A stretch of DNA of 64,000 bases from NCBI RefSeq assembly GCF_001665875.1, contig NZ_LZTA01000008.1:109700-173699 (forward strand). Direction: 5' to 3'. Source of the stretch: Mycobacterium sp. 852002-40037_SCH5390672 (GTDB taxonomy: Bacteria > Actinomycetota > Actinomycetes > Mycobacteriales > Mycobacteriaceae). Both the position numbers and the translations under genes were made by a program. Of the stretch, positions 46,236 through 55,229 are shown in pieces (the first letter of the stretch is position 1; each line of letters opens with the position of its first letter). The notes beneath the pieces are model-generated. The model saw only the letters and a list, made by a program, of their open reading frames with translations, was not told the origin of the DNA and did not search any database.

Positions 46236-46338
46236 TGCGCTACTTCTTCCCGCTTTGGCTGCTGTCACCGTTGGCTGATGCGGCGACGGCTCTTCGGCTA
46301 CGAATTTGAGAAAGAAGCACGCCGACCCGGTAGGAGAC

Positions 46339-47394
46339 CTACCAGGTGCGGCGCGCTCCAGTGGTGAGTTGGTCGCCGTTGTGGCGCCACCGCGGCTCTT
46401 TGTCGACGGTGCGTTCCGTGATACCCCTCAGACTGCGAATCACGGCTCCGTACAAACCCGACGCGGTGCTCGACAACTTGCCGCCCGGTGGCTCGTCCAT
46501 GAATGGCATGAACTTGTCCGGGAACCCCGGCATCGTGCAGCCAATGCAGATGCCGCCGACGTTGGGGCAACCCCCGACGCCGTTGATCCACCCGCGCTTG
46601 GGCACATTGCATTTGACAACAGGTCCCCAACAGCCAAGCTTCACAATGCATTTCGGCGATCCGTACTCGGTTGCGAAGTCGCCCTGCTCGTAGTAGCCGG
46701 CTCGATCGCAACCCTCGTGCACGGTCTTGCCGAACAACCACTGAGGGCGCAGCGCATCGTCGAGCGGGATCATCGGCGCCTGACCCGTCGCCATGTAGAG
46801 CAGGTACGTCAGCGTCTCCGACAGGTTGTCCGGCTGGATCGGGCAGCCGGGCACGCACACGATCGGAATGCCCGCCTTGCTCTTCCAATCCCAGCCGAGG
46901 TAATCCGGCACGCCCATCGCGCCCGTCGGGTTACCGGCCATCGCGTGGATTCCCCCGTAGGTGGCGCAGGTCCCGACCGCCACGATGGCGGTGGCCTTGG
47001 GCGCCAACCGGTCGAGCCACTCGCTGGTGGTCATCGGCTGCCCGGTGGCCGGGTCATTGCCGAAGCCGCACCAGTAGCCCTCGTCCTTGATCTTCTCGTT
47101 CGGGATGGATCCTTCGACAACGAGCACAAAGGGTTCCAACTCCCCGCGGTCGGCTTTGAAGAACCACTCCAGGAAGTCGTCCGCGCCTCCGTTGGGTCCG
47201 CATTCGAAGTCGATCAGGGGCCAGTGCACGGCGACCTGGGGGAGCCCCGGCAGGGCCCCCAAGGCGATCTCCTCGACACTGGGCTGGGTGGCAGCAGTCA
47301 ACGCCACCGAATCACCGTCACAACTAAGGCCCGCGTTGATCCATAGAACATGGATCAATGTTTGTTCTGCCTTGACTGCTGCTTCCGTTGGCAT
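46339..47394 (-). CDS. hhyS: [NiFe] hydrogenase small subunit, group 1h (Hhy) type
   Basis: This 351-residue subunit carries three Fe-S clusters that take electrons from the NiFe site. LWINAGLSCDGDSVALTAAT shows Cys25 but Asp28 where standard enzymes have CxxC; the other proximal ligands are likely Cys143 (VGTCATYGG) and Cys184 (VPGCPIQPDN). Downstream, HEGCDRAGYYEQGDF and GGCPNVGGICIGCTMPGFPD fit the distal and medial clusters. The 3Cys-1Asp proximal cluster is a known mark of oxygen-insensitive group 1h enzymes. There is no Tat signal, so the enzyme should face the cytoplasm. GGAAAG lies 7 nt before ATG 47394. Confidence 0.95.
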   Translation of the reverse strand: MPTEAAVKAEQTLIHVLWINAGLSCDGDSVALTAATQPSVEEIALGALPGLPQVAVHWPLIDFECGPNGGADDFLEWFFKADRGELEPFVLVVEGSIPNEKIKDEGYWCGFGNDPATGQPMTTSEWLDRLAPKATAIVAVGTCATYGGIHAMAGNPTGAMGVPDYLGWDWKSKAGIPIVCVPGCPIQPDNLSETLTYLLYMATGQAPMIPLDDALRPQWLFGKTVHEGCDRAGYYEQGDFATEYGSPKCIVKLGCWGPVVKCNVPKRGWINGVGGCPNVGGICIGCTMPGFPDKFMPFMDEPPGGKLSSTASGLYGAVIRSLRGITERTVDKEPRWRHNGDQLTTGARRTW

Positions 47395-47660
47395 GCTGCA
47401 GCTTTCCGGAGCCGGGCTGGGGCTCCTGCGCCGCCGGAGTCGACCATCGGCCCACTTGCGCAGCGCTATTTTTTGGGTCTACTCCCGCTATCGTGCGTTG
47501 TCAACGGTTCGACATTACTCATTAGTAGGCACATGTTGCATAGCAACGAAAAGTCATGTCGCGCCTGGGTGATTCGTCGCTTCCGGCTAACCGTCCCGGG
47601 GCGGTCATCCTGCGAACGTTTCGCAGGAGCGTTGACCGAGCAGCGCTCGGGCCAGTGCCG
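47395..47660 (-). promoter_or_regulatory. hhyS promoter region with palindromes
   Basis: On the minus strand a perfect -35 TTGACA (47499-47504) is followed after 17 nt by TAGACC (47476-47481), a plausible SigA-type promoter with a leader of about 75 nt. Upstream of the -35 box are two inverted repeats: TACT-CATT-AGTA (47516-47527) and GTTGC-ATA-GCAAC (47535-47547). The second has TTGC/GCAA half-sites like those in the nicT-fur gap. hypB ends at 47661, so hhySL can be transcribed separately from hypAB. Confidence 0.5.
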
Positions 47661-48440
47661 TCAGGCGCCGTCTGTGGCGAAGCGCCGCAGCCAGCCGAAC
47701 CACGCGGCCATACCATCGCCGGTGCGGGCGCTGACCGGCAAGATCGTCGCTGCCGCATTGACTTTGCGAACATGGGCGATGTACGTGTCGACGTCCACGT
47801 CAAGGTGGGGCACCAAGTCGATCTTGTTGAGCAGCACCACGTCCACCGACCGGAACATCACCGGATACTTCAGCGGCTTGTCCTCGCCCTCGGTCACCGA
47901 ATAGACCATGGCCTTGGCGTGCTCGCCGACGTCGAATTCCGCCGGACAGACCAGATTGCCGACGTTCTCGATGACCACCAGGTCCAGCGCGGCGAGGTCG
48001 AGGCCGGGCAGCGCGCGGTTGACCATGGGAGCGTCGAGGTGGCATTCGCCGCCAAACCCGTTGCTGGTGTTGAGCAGTGATACCTGGGCGCCGCGGCCGC
48101 TGAGCTTGGCCGCGTCCAGGTCCGTGGCGATATCACCCTCGATCACCCCGATTGCCAGTTCGCCGGCGAGTTCGTCGAGGGTTGCCTGCAAGATGGTGGT
48201 CTTGCCCGATCCCGGAGAGCTCATCAGGTTGAGGGTGCGCACCCCGTTGCTCTCGAACGCCGCCCGGTTGGCGTCGGCTGACAGGTCGTTCTCGGCGAAG
48301 ATCGCCTCCAGCACGTCGATGCGCTGACTGCCGGTCTGATAGCGGCTGTGGTCGCCGTGATCGTGGTCGTGCGGAAGGTGATCGTGGGAGTGGGCGTGCA
48401 CGGTCCCGTCGTCGTGCCGATGAAATCTACCCATTGTCAA
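47661..48440 (-). CDS. hypB: hydrogenase nickel insertion GTPase HypB
   Basis: HypB is a GTPase that, with HypA, inserts nickel into the large subunit. The 259-residue protein has a His-rich N-terminus (HSHDHLPHDHDHGDHSRY, about residues 18-35) for nickel storage, the Walker A motif NLMSSPGSGKTTILQATLDE, EGDIATDLDAAKL, the metal-site region NTSNGFGGECHLDA and NKIDLVPHLD for guanine specificity. It starts 6 nt after hypA. Confidence 0.97.
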   Translation of the reverse strand: MTMGRFHRHDDGTVHAHSHDHLPHDHDHGDHSRYQTGSQRIDVLEAIFAENDLSADANRAAFESNGVRTLNLMSSPGSGKTTILQATLDELAGELAIGVIEGDIATDLDAAKLSGRGAQVSLLNTSNGFGGECHLDAPMVNRALPGLDLAALDLVVIENVGNLVCPAEFDVGEHAKAMVYSVTEGEDKPLKYPVMFRSVDVVLLNKIDLVPHLDVDVDTYIAHVRKVNAAATILPVSARTGDGMAAWFGWLRRFATDGA

Positions 48441-48446
48441 CGCCTT

Positions 48447-48782
48447 TCACGACACATCCAATGATGTCACCAAGAATTCGTTGCCGCGCAGCACCTCGAC
48501 GTCGGAACTGTCGCACCGCGGACACCAGATCGACCACGGCGAGGTGATCTCGGATTGCCCGGCGCATGCACGACACTTGACTTCTGCGCTGACGCATTCG
48601 AGTTCAAGTTCGGCATCCGGCATGTCCTCGGCATCGCGGACCAGTGTCCAGCAGAAGGACAGCGACTCCGGCACCACCTGACGAAGCGCGCCGACCCGCA
48701 CCCGCACCACGTCGACGTGGCGGCCGTCGGCATGATTCTTGACGACACCGGCGATCGCTTCGCACAGCGACAGCTCGTGCAC
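48447..48782 (-). CDS. hypA: hydrogenase nickel metallochaperone HypA
   Basis: HypA delivers nickel with HypB. The 111-residue protein starts MHELSLCEAIAGVV, in which Met1-His2-Glu3 form the nickel site, and has a zinc domain with two Cys pairs (VKCRACAGQ and IWCPRCDSS, about residues 70-91). It lies 102 nt downstream of nicT on the same strand and just before hypB, linking nickel uptake to nickel insertion. Confidence 0.95.
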   Translation of the reverse strand: MHELSLCEAIAGVVKNHADGRHVDVVRVRVGALRQVVPESLSFCWTLVRDAEDMPDAELELECVSAEVKCRACAGQSEITSPWSIWCPRCDSSDVEVLRGNEFLVTSLDVS

Positions 48783-48884
48783 CGCCGGTCACCGCCGATC
48801 CGAGAGCTGGGCGCAAGCCAAGGAGCCCATGAGCACTGTTCTACACCCGAACGGCGGTTTGTGGTCAGCCTCTTGGCGGTCGGC

Positions 48885-49997
48885 TCACGAGGTCCACTTC
48901 TCTTCGATGCGTCCGTAGCGCCAGACGAGCAGGGCCACCGCCCACGTGATGACGAACATGGCGACGACGGCGAAGCCGATCGCGTTGAGGTCCAACGCGC
49001 CGATCCAGCTCCAGAACGCGCCCCGCCAACCGAACTGGTCGGCGAACAGGACGAGCAGTTCGACGCTGCCGATCAGCAGGGCGACCGCCACCGATAGCGC
49101 GGTGATGGTGATGTTGTAGTAGATCTTGCGCACCGGGTTGGAAAAGGCCCAGCCGTAGGCGAAATTCATGAACGAGCCGTCGATGGTGTCCAGCAGGCAC
49201 ATGCCGGCGGTGAACAGCACCGGCAGGCACATGATGGCGTACCAGGGCAGCCCGGCCGCGGCGCTGGTGCCGGCCAGCACCAGTAGCGCGATCTCGGTAG
49301 CGGTGTCGAAACCCAGCCCGAACAACAACCCGACGGGATAGCAGTGCCAGGACTTGGTGATCGACTTGGTGAAGCGGCCGAGCAACCGGTTCATCAGTCC
49401 GCGACCGTCCAGTTGCCGCTCCAATTCGGCCGCGTCGGTGTCGGGATCGTATTCGCCCCGGCGCAATCGCGCGAAGACTCGCAGGATGCCGACCAGAACG
49501 ATGATATTGAGCAGGGCGACCGCGTACAGGAACACACCCGAGACGCTGGTGCCGATCAACCCGGTGTAGTGGTGCAGCGTCGACGAGTCGTCTTCGACCG
49601 GGCCGACGACCGTCTTCACGCCGCAGGCCAGCAGCAGCGCCAATCCGAAGACCACCGTGGAGTGGCCCAGGGAGAAAAAGAAGCCCACGGCCAGCGGGCG
49701 CTGGCGAGAGTTCATCAGCTTGCGGGTGGTGTTGTCGATCGCGGCGATATGGTCGGCGTCAAAGGCGTGCCGCATGCCCAGGGTATAGGCCGTCACTCCG
49801 ATGCCGACGCCAAAAGCTTTGCCGCCCAAGCTGTATTGCGCCGGCGCCACGAAGAGCACCATGGTGAACCAGCCGAGCAGATGCAGCGCGGCGATCACCG
49901 TCAGCATCGCTGCCACTCGCCACCACTCCGCCGGCGTCAGGGCGCCGAGAAGCCTGGTCGTCCATGACGGCCGCCAGTCGATCTCGGTGCTGGCCAC
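48885..49997 (-). CDS. nicT: high-affinity nickel permease NicT
   Basis: NicT is a NiCoT-family permease that takes up Ni2+ (and possibly Co2+). The 370-residue protein has eight or so hydrophobic segments and the signature motifs RHAFDADHIAAIDNTTRK, GFFFSLGHSTVV, LFGLGFDTATEIALL and GMCLLDTIDGSFMNFAYGWA. I chose GTG 49997, preceded by GGAAGGA, which gives the same length range as M. tuberculosis NicT (Rv2856). The open frame upstream is not membrane-like. It heads the hyp/hydrogenase array and is divergent from a Fur-family gene. Confidence 0.94.
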   Translation of the reverse strand: MASTEIDWRPSWTTRLLGALTPAEWWRVAAMLTVIAALHLLGWFTMVLFVAPAQYSLGGKAFGVGIGVTAYTLGMRHAFDADHIAAIDNTTRKLMNSRQRPLAVGFFFSLGHSTVVFGLALLLACGVKTVVGPVEDDSSTLHHYTGLIGTSVSGVFLYAVALLNIIVLVGILRVFARLRRGEYDPDTDAAELERQLDGRGLMNRLLGRFTKSITKSWHCYPVGLLFGLGFDTATEIALLVLAGTSAAAGLPWYAIMCLPVLFTAGMCLLDTIDGSFMNFAYGWAFSNPVRKIYYNITITALSVAVALLIGSVELLVLFADQFGWRGAFWSWIGALDLNAIGFAVVAMFVITWAVALLVWRYGRIEEKWTS

Positions 49998-50064
49998 TGG
50001 GGTCCTTCCGGCGCGCGTCCTTGCGGTATGGGCAAAGAACAACCGGCACGACTGTAAGTTCCTC

Positions 50065-50090
50065 AACTTGCCAGATGCAAGTGAGTTGCA
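50065..50090. promoter_or_regulatory. candidate Fur/Nur operator between nicT and fur-like gene
   Basis: The segment holds three alternating half-sites: TTGC (50068-50071), TGCAA (50076-50080) and TTGCA (50086-50090). They form two overlapping inverted repeats, ACTTGC-CAGAT-GCAAGT and TGCAA-GTGAG-TTGCA. The Streptomyces Nur box is built from TTGCAA-type half-sites with a 5-nt spacer, so the resemblance is close. It is centred in the 158-nt gap and could control both genes. Confidence 0.55.
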
Positions 50091-50155
50091 GGAATCGCGG
50101 GCCGCGATCGCGCCGAACACTGGCGATCCCGCCGCTTGGGGGCGACACTGAACCG

Positions 50156-50647
50156 GTGACGCCTAAGCCGTCGGTACTGGATGCGTCGGTCACCGAGAGG
50201 ATCGGCGACTTCCTGCGCGCCCGGGGCCTGCGGCGGATGACCTCGCGGATCCAGGTGCTGGCGGTGCTGGAGCCCGTCAGCGGTCACCTGCCGGTCGCCG
50301 AGATCTACAAACGGATGCGGGAGTGTCTGCCGCCAGACACCCATGCGCCCGACGTGGCGACCGTCTACCGCACGGTTACCACCCTGGTCGATCAGGGCGT
50401 GCTGCACGCGTTGACGCTCGACGGCGGTGTGACGACCTACGGGCTGGCTACCGCGCCGCACCATCACGCGGTATGTACGAAGTGCGGCACCATCATCGAG
50501 GTGCCCGCCCGGCAGCTGAGTTCGGCGCTCGAGCACGCGATGGCGGGCAGTTCCTTCGCGCTGTCGGAGGCGGCCGGGCTGACGTTGCACGGTCTGTGCC
50601 CGCAGTGCCAGGACGAGCGGCCCGCCGCGCGGCCGCGCCGGCACTGA
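50156..50647 (+). CDS. Fur-family metal-responsive repressor, possible Nur
   Basis: This 163-residue regulator has the Fur winged helix (RRMTSRIQVLAVLEPVSGHL, then PVAEIYKRMRE and PDVATVYRTVTTLVDQGVLH) and metal sites: HHHAVCTKC and LCPQC (structural CxxC pairs), plus His residues in TAPHHHAVC. The GTG at 50156 gives the normal family length. Fur relatives sense Fe, Zn, Ni or peroxide. Divergence from the nickel permease and Nur-like half-sites favour nickel sensing; this is inference. Confidence 0.85.
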   Translation: MTPKPSVLDASVTERIGDFLRARGLRRMTSRIQVLAVLEPVSGHLPVAEIYKRMRECLPPDTHAPDVATVYRTVTTLVDQGVLHALTLDGGVTTYGLATAPHHHAVCTKCGTIIEVPARQLSSALEHAMAGSSFALSEAAGLTLHGLCPQCQDERPAARPRRH

Positions 50648-50649
50648 GG

Positions 50650-52029
50650 TCAGGCCAGACCCAGTAGCGCGTTCTCCACCACCTCGGGCGGCGCCGGATG
50701 GATCCAGTACTGACCACGGGCCATCTGCGGCGCGGTGAGCCCGAAGCTCATCGCCTGGATCAACGGCTGGATGATCGACGAAGCCTGAGGTCCCATGATG
50801 TGCGCGCCCAGCAGGCGTCCGGTGCCGTGTTCGGCGATGAGCTTGACGATCCCGGTGGTGTCCTCCGACGCCCAGCCGTAGGCGACGTCACCGTAGTCCT
50901 GGATCTTCACCGAGACCTTGAAACCCTCTGCAATGGCCTGGTTTTCGGTCAACCCGACGTAGGCGATCTGGGGATCGGTGAACACCGCCGAGGGCACATA
51001 GCGGTGGTCGGTGACGGCCATCGCCTCGGTGTCGTCCCAGTCGCAGAAGAGATTGTGCTGCACGACGCGAGCCTCGTGATTGGCCACGTGCTTGAGCTGA
51101 TACGGAGACGAGACGTCGCCGAGGGCGAAAACGCCGCGCGCCGTGGTCCTCTGGTACTGGTCGACGGCCACGACGCCGTCTTCGACCGTGACGCCGGCCT
51201 GCTCGAGGTCGAGCTGATCGGCGTTGGAGACCCGGCCGGTCGCCACCAGCAGCGCGTTGGCGTGCACGGTGCGACCGTCGTCGAGTTGCACCGCAACGCC
51301 CGAACCCTGGTTCTCGGCGCCCACAACATTGCGGTGGGTGTGCAGTTCCCATTTGCTCGACGCGATACGAGTGAAGCGCTCGCCGAGGATGTCGTCGCAA
51401 TGCCGCAGCAGTGTGGAGCCCCGAATCACCAGGGTGACGCGCGAACCCAGCGAGGAAAAGATATGGGCGAATTCGGCCGCCACGAAGCCACCCCCAACGA
51501 TCACCAGATGCTCTGGCAGTTCGGGGATTCGCATGATCGTGTCGCTGGTGTAGTACCGGGCGCCGCATTCGAAAATCGCCGGGGGAACCACGGCCCGTGC
51601 CCCCGCGGCGATCACTACCTGATCGGCGGTGAACTCGTCGCCGGCATCGGTGCGCAGCAGGTAGCGGCCGTCGGCCTGAACCGCACCAAAACTGGTGTGC
51701 TGCTTGTACACATCGATGTTGGGCGCGGCGCTGCGATAATCCTCACCGCCGACCCCGATCGGATCGATGCGCCCGAAGACCCGCGAGACGATGTCGTCCC
51801 AGCGCACCCGGTCGATGCGTGCGTCGATACCGAAGCGCGCCGCATCCCGGATCGTCTGGGCGACCTCGGCGGCGTAGACGAACATCTTGGTCGGGATGCA
51901 CCCGACGTTCAGGCAGGTGCCGCCGAAGGTACCCTGTTCGCAGATCGCCACCCGCTTTTCGGCGAAGCGGTCATCGAGAACGCTGTTGCCCGAACCGGTT
52001 CCGATGATCGCGACGTCGTAAGTCTCCAA
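50650..52029 (-). CDS. mtr: mycothione reductase
   Basis: Mtr reduces mycothiol disulfide with NADPH, the actinobacterial counterpart of glutathione reductase. The 459-residue flavoprotein has the FAD motif [19 protein letters not shown], the redox-active pair in [14 protein letters not shown], the NADPH motif [20 protein letters not shown] and the C-terminal catalytic His in [15 protein letters not shown]. The start is TTG 52029 after GGGG, giving [10 protein letters not shown] as in Rv2855. It overlaps nothing but lies 4 nt after the upstream hydrolase gene and converges with the Fur-like gene. Confidence 0.94.
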   Translation of the reverse strand: METYDVAIIGTGSGNSVLDDRFAEKRVAICEQGTFGGTCLNVGCIPTKMFVYAAEVAQTIRDAARFGIDARIDRVRWDDIVSRVFGRIDPIGVGGEDYRSAAPNIDVYKQHTSFGAVQADGRYLLRTDAGDEFTADQVVIAAGARAVVPPAIFECGARYYTSDTIMRIPELPEHLVIVGGGFVAAEFAHIFSSLGSRVTLVIRGSTLLRHCDDILGERFTRIASSKWELHTHRNVVGAENQGSGVAVQLDDGRTVHANALLVATGRVSNADQLDLEQAGVTVEDGVVAVDQYQRTTARGVFALGDVSSPYQLKHVANHEARVVQHNLFCDWDDTEAMAVTDHRYVPSAVFTDPQIAYVGLTENQAIAEGFKVSVKIQDYGDVAYGWASEDTTGIVKLIAEHGTGRLLGAHIMGPQASSIIQPLIQAMSFGLTAPQMARGQYWIHPAPPEVVENALLGLA

Positions 52030-52033
52030 GCCG

Positions 52034-53110
52034 TCACCCCTTTCGCAGCGATGCCGAGACGTCATTGTCGGCGCGCAGGTAGCCGTCCAGCCAGAGATCC
52101 AGTTCCCGATAGGCGACTTCGCGCGGCCCCCGCAACGACAAGAACACGTCGTGTTTGGCGTCCGCCACCGGAACGACGGTGCTGCGGTTGCCGACACAGC
52201 CGGCCCAGCGGGCGATCTGGGTGACGTCGAGAACCGCGTCGCCGCACTGCATGGACACCGAATCGGTGCTTTCCTGCACGCTGTGATCCGATCGCAGGAT
52301 CAGGTTCGGCACGCCGACGTCGAGACCGCGATGCAGGCGGGCCTGCCCGCGGCGGACGGCGTGCAGCCAACCGAAGGTGATCGGGAAGCCGCCAACGGGT
52401 TTCCACTGCAGGTTGTACTCGAATTCCCCGCCATAGTCGCGGTGCAAGCTGGTTCCGTAGCCGCCCTCACTCGGCGACCGGGCCACGCCCTTGGCGCGCA
52501 CCCGAGACAGGCCGGCGATCAGCGTCACGATCACGGAATGCCGCAGGACGGGTGGGCCGGGCAGCTCCAGAAACGGGCTGTTGAGCACCAGGCCGCCAAC
52601 GGCGGCGTGGGCGGTCGGGTTTCGCCGGCGCAATCGGTCCAGCCACAACGACGCGATCAGCCCGCCCGCCGAATGCGCGTACACCAGGACCTTCGCCCGA
52701 TGGCCGGGCTGGCCCGGCGCCGCATCTTCGGCAATGGCGGCCAGCGCCTGATCGAGTTCGGTCTCGTAATTGGTGAGGTCGGTGATGAAGTGCGGTGTCT
52801 GGCCGTCGCGCCGCGACCGGCCGCACTTGTGAAGGTCCAGCGCGTAGAACGTAAGGCCGCGAGCCGCGAAATGATCGGCCAGTTCGGTGTGGAAGAAGTA
52901 GTCGGTATAGCCGTGCACCGCCAGCACCGCATTTCCGAAGGCCGCCGTCTCGCGCCCCGACTGTTCCGGCTCGGGTCCGCGCCGTATCAGGGTCGCGACG
53001 ATCTCGCCCTCACCGGCCGGATCGGAGCCGAGCGCGATGGTGCGCTGCCAATAACCGGGGAGGACATCGGGTACCCAGCCGCTCACTTCGCCGGTCACCC
53101 TGCCAGTCAC
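52034..53110 (-). CDS. alpha/beta hydrolase, lysophospholipase-like (Rv2854)
   Basis: This 358-residue protein is the orthologue of Rv2854. It has an alpha/beta-hydrolase fold of the monoacylglycerol lipase type: [40 protein letters not shown], nucleophile [20 protein letters not shown], and late Asp/His regions ([20 protein letters not shown]). No signal peptide is visible, so it is probably cytosolic. The substrate is unknown. It is cotranscribed with mtr. Confidence 0.88.
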   Translation of the reverse strand: MTGRVTGEVSGWVPDVLPGYWQRTIALGSDPAGEGEIVATLIRRGPEPEQSGRETAAFGNAVLAVHGYTDYFFHTELADHFAARGLTFYALDLHKCGRSRRDGQTPHFITDLTNYETELDQALAAIAEDAAPGQPGHRAKVLVYAHSAGGLIASLWLDRLRRRNPTAHAAVGGLVLNSPFLELPGPPVLRHSVIVTLIAGLSRVRAKGVARSPSEGGYGTSLHRDYGGEFEYNLQWKPVGGFPITFGWLHAVRRGQARLHRGLDVGVPNLILRSDHSVQESTDSVSMQCGDAVLDVTQIARWAGCVGNRSTVVPVADAKHDVFLSLRGPREVAYRELDLWLDGYLRADNDVSASLRKG

Positions 53111-53221
53111 GAGGCCAGCTTAGAGCTTTTGCTGGGCACGGGGCGCCGCACGTCGTTCATGGCCACTTTGCCTCGGGATAGCCTGGGGATCGGCCCAGTC
53201 GAGGGAAGGACCAGCAAGCCG

Positions 53222-54709
53222 GTGTCATCGCTAGCCAGAACCACGCGGACGGACGTCGTGCTGGTGGGCGCGGGCATCATGAGTGCGACGCTGGGCGCGT
53301 TGCTGCGCCGGCTGCAACCGGACTGGTCGATGACCTTCGTGGAGCGGCTCGATGCCGTCGCCGCCGAGAGCAGCAGCCCGTGGAACAACGCCGGCACCGG
53401 GCATTCGGCGCTGTGCGAGTTGAACTACACGCCGCAGCGCGCCGACGGCTCCATCGACATCAGCAAAGCGGTGCGCATCAACGAGCAATTCCAGGTGACC
53501 CGCCAGTTCTGGGCCTACGCCGTCGAGACCGGGATCCTGACCGATCGGGGCTTCCTCACCGCGATCCCGCATGCGAGCTTCGTGCGGGGGGCGCAGCGCG
53601 TCGACTATCTGCGGCGACGGCAACGGGCCTTGGCGCCCAACCCGCTGTTCGCCGGCATCGAATTGATCGACGACGCGCAAGAGTTCGCCCGCCGATTACC
53701 GTTCATGGCGGCCAAACGGGACTTCTCCGAACCCACGGCGCTCAACTGGGCCGCCCACGGCACCGACGTCGACTTCGGCGCCCTGTCGCGACAACTCGTC
53801 GGGTTCAGCCTGCGCAGCGGCGCGACCGGCCTGTTCGGCCACGAGGTCCGCAGCCTGTCCCGCCAGTCCGACGGCAGCTGGACGCTGCTGATCCGCAACC
53901 GTCGCACCGGCGAAAAGCGCCGTCTGAACGCCAAATTCGTCTTTGTCGGGGCCGGCGGTGACGCGCTGCCGCTGTTGCAGAAGTCCGGCATCGACGAGGT
54001 CAAAGGTTTCGCGGGATTCCCGATCGGCGGCCGGTTCCTGCGCGCCGACAACCCGGCGCTCACCGCCGCGCACCGGGCCAAGGTATACGGGGTGCCCGCA
54101 CCGGGCGCCCCGCCGCTGGGCGCGCTGCATCTAGACCTGCGCTACGTCAACGGCAAGCCGTGGCTGGTGTTCGGCCCGTACGCCGGCTGGTCGCCGAAGT
54201 TCTTGAAACATGGGCACTTCACCGATCTGCCCCGCTCGGTGAAGCCGGACAACCTGGCCTCACTGCTCGGTGTCGGCATCACGCAGCTGACGCTGCTGCG
54301 ATACCTGATCGGCCAGCTGCGGTTGTCCGGACCGGGCCGGCTTCGCATGCTGCGCGAATTCGCCCCCACCGCAGTGGATTCGGACTGGGAGCTGACGGTG
54401 GCCGGTCAGCGTGTGCAGGTGATCCGGCGGGACAAACGCAGGGGCGGGGTGCTCGATTTCGACACCACCGTCGTGGGCTCCGCCGACGGAAGCATCGCGG
54501 GGCTGCTCGGCGGCTCTCCCGGAGCGTCGACGGCGGTGCCCATCATGCTCGGCGTGCTGGAACGATGCTTTGCCGGCCGGTTTCCCTCGTGGCTGCCGGC
54601 GCTCAAAGAGATGGTTCCATCGCTGGGGGCGACGCTGTCGGATGAGCCGGCGCTGTACGACGAAGTATTTTCCTGGGGAACGAAAACGCTGGGATTGGGC
54701 GTGTCATGA
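53222..54709 (+). CDS. mqo: malate:quinone oxidoreductase
   Basis: Mqo oxidises malate to oxaloacetate and passes electrons to the quinone pool, bypassing soluble malate dehydrogenase. The 495-residue flavoprotein has the FAD motif [40 protein letters not shown] and the C-terminal [17 protein letters not shown] chose GTG 53222 because GGAAGGA precedes it and it gives the same start as Rv2852c; the frame extends far upstream as an antisense artefact over the hydrolase gene. PE_PGRS48, next door in M. tuberculosis, is absent. Confidence 0.95.
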   Translation: MSSLARTTRTDVVLVGAGIMSATLGALLRRLQPDWSMTFVERLDAVAAESSSPWNNAGTGHSALCELNYTPQRADGSIDISKAVRINEQFQVTRQFWAYAVETGILTDRGFLTAIPHASFVRGAQRVDYLRRRQRALAPNPLFAGIELIDDAQEFARRLPFMAAKRDFSEPTALNWAAHGTDVDFGALSRQLVGFSLRSGATGLFGHEVRSLSRQSDGSWTLLIRNRRTGEKRRLNAKFVFVGAGGDALPLLQKSGIDEVKGFAGFPIGGRFLRADNPALTAAHRAKVYGVPAPGAPPLGALHLDLRYVNGKPWLVFGPYAGWSPKFLKHGHFTDLPRSVKPDNLASLLGVGITQLTLLRYLIGQLRLSGPGRLRMLREFAPTAVDSDWELTVAGQRVQVIRRDKRRGGVLDFDTTVVGSADGSIAGLLGGSPGASTAVPIMLGVLERCFAGRFPSWLPALKEMVPSLGATLSDEPALYDEVFSWGTKTLGLGVS

Positions 54710-54723
54710 CCCGCGCCGACCAC

Positions 54724-54758
54724 GATGCAGAGCGAAGCGATGAGGAGGAGCGCCGCCA
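54724..54758 (+). repeat. MIRU-like repeat end before the GNAT gene
   Basis: GATGCAGAGCGAAGCGATGA leads into GGAGGAGCGCCGCC directly before the GTG at 54759. The same end is found before frr (10022-10040). It resembles the conserved end of mycobacterial interspersed repetitive units and provides the ribosome binding site. Confidence 0.55.
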
Positions 54759-55229
54759 GTGACAGAAGCACTGCGACGTATTTGGGCCAAAGACCTTGAT
54801 GCCCAAACACTTTACAAGCTACTCAAGCTCAGGGTGGAGGTGTTCGTCGTCGAACAGGCGATCCCGTATCCGGAGCTGGACGGGCGTGACCTCCTCGCCG
54901 AAACCCGGCACTTCTGGCTGGAAACCCCCGACGGCGAGGTGATCTCCACACTGCGGCTGATGGAGGAGCACGCCGGAGGCGAGAAGGCGTTCCGGATCGG
55001 GCGGCTGTGCACCAAACGCAATGCGCGCGGTCAGGGCCACACCACCCGACTGTTGCGCGCGGCCCTGGCCGAGGTGGGTGACTACCCGTGCCGGATCAAT
55101 GCGCAGACCTATCTGGCGGACATGTACGCCCAGCACGGATTCGTTCGCGACGGCGACGATTTCCTCGACGACGGCGTTCCGCACGTGCCCATGTTGCGGC
55201 CCGGTTCGGGTTTGGCGGCCAAGCCGTGA
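54759..55229 (+). CDS. ElaA-type GNAT acetyltransferase (Rv2851c)
   Basis: This 156-residue acetyltransferase is orthologous to Rv2851c and resembles E. coli Ela[21 protein letters not shown] with the following PELDGRDL, the acetyl-CoA segment [20 protein letters not shown] and [16 protein letters not shown]. The substrate is unknown. GTG 54759 is preceded by a repeat-derived GAGGAGGAG. The gene ends in a GTGA overlap with the chelatase-like gene. Confidence 0.88.
   Translation: MTEALRRIWAKDLDAQTLYKLLKLRVEVFVVEQAIPYPELDGRDLLAETRHFWLETPDGEVISTLRLMEEHAGGEKAFRIGRLCTKRNARGQGHTTRLLRAALAEVGDYPCRINAQTYLADMYAQHGFVRDGDDFLDDGVPHVPMLRPGSGLAAKP

Noticed and set aside
46329..46343. Hairpin GGTAGG-AGA-CCTACC at the hhyS stop as a terminator
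   Set aside because: The stem is only 6 bp without a T-run and hhyL must be expressed with hhyS; at most an RNA processing or pausing site.
44466..46367. 633-codon plus-strand frame over hhyL
   Set aside because: Exact mirror of the hydrogenase large-subunit gene; His/Val/Leu/Arg-rich composition typical of antisense translation.
50698..52224. 508-codon plus-strand frame
   Set aside because: Antisense to mtr, whose FAD, NADPH and redox-Cys motifs are intact.
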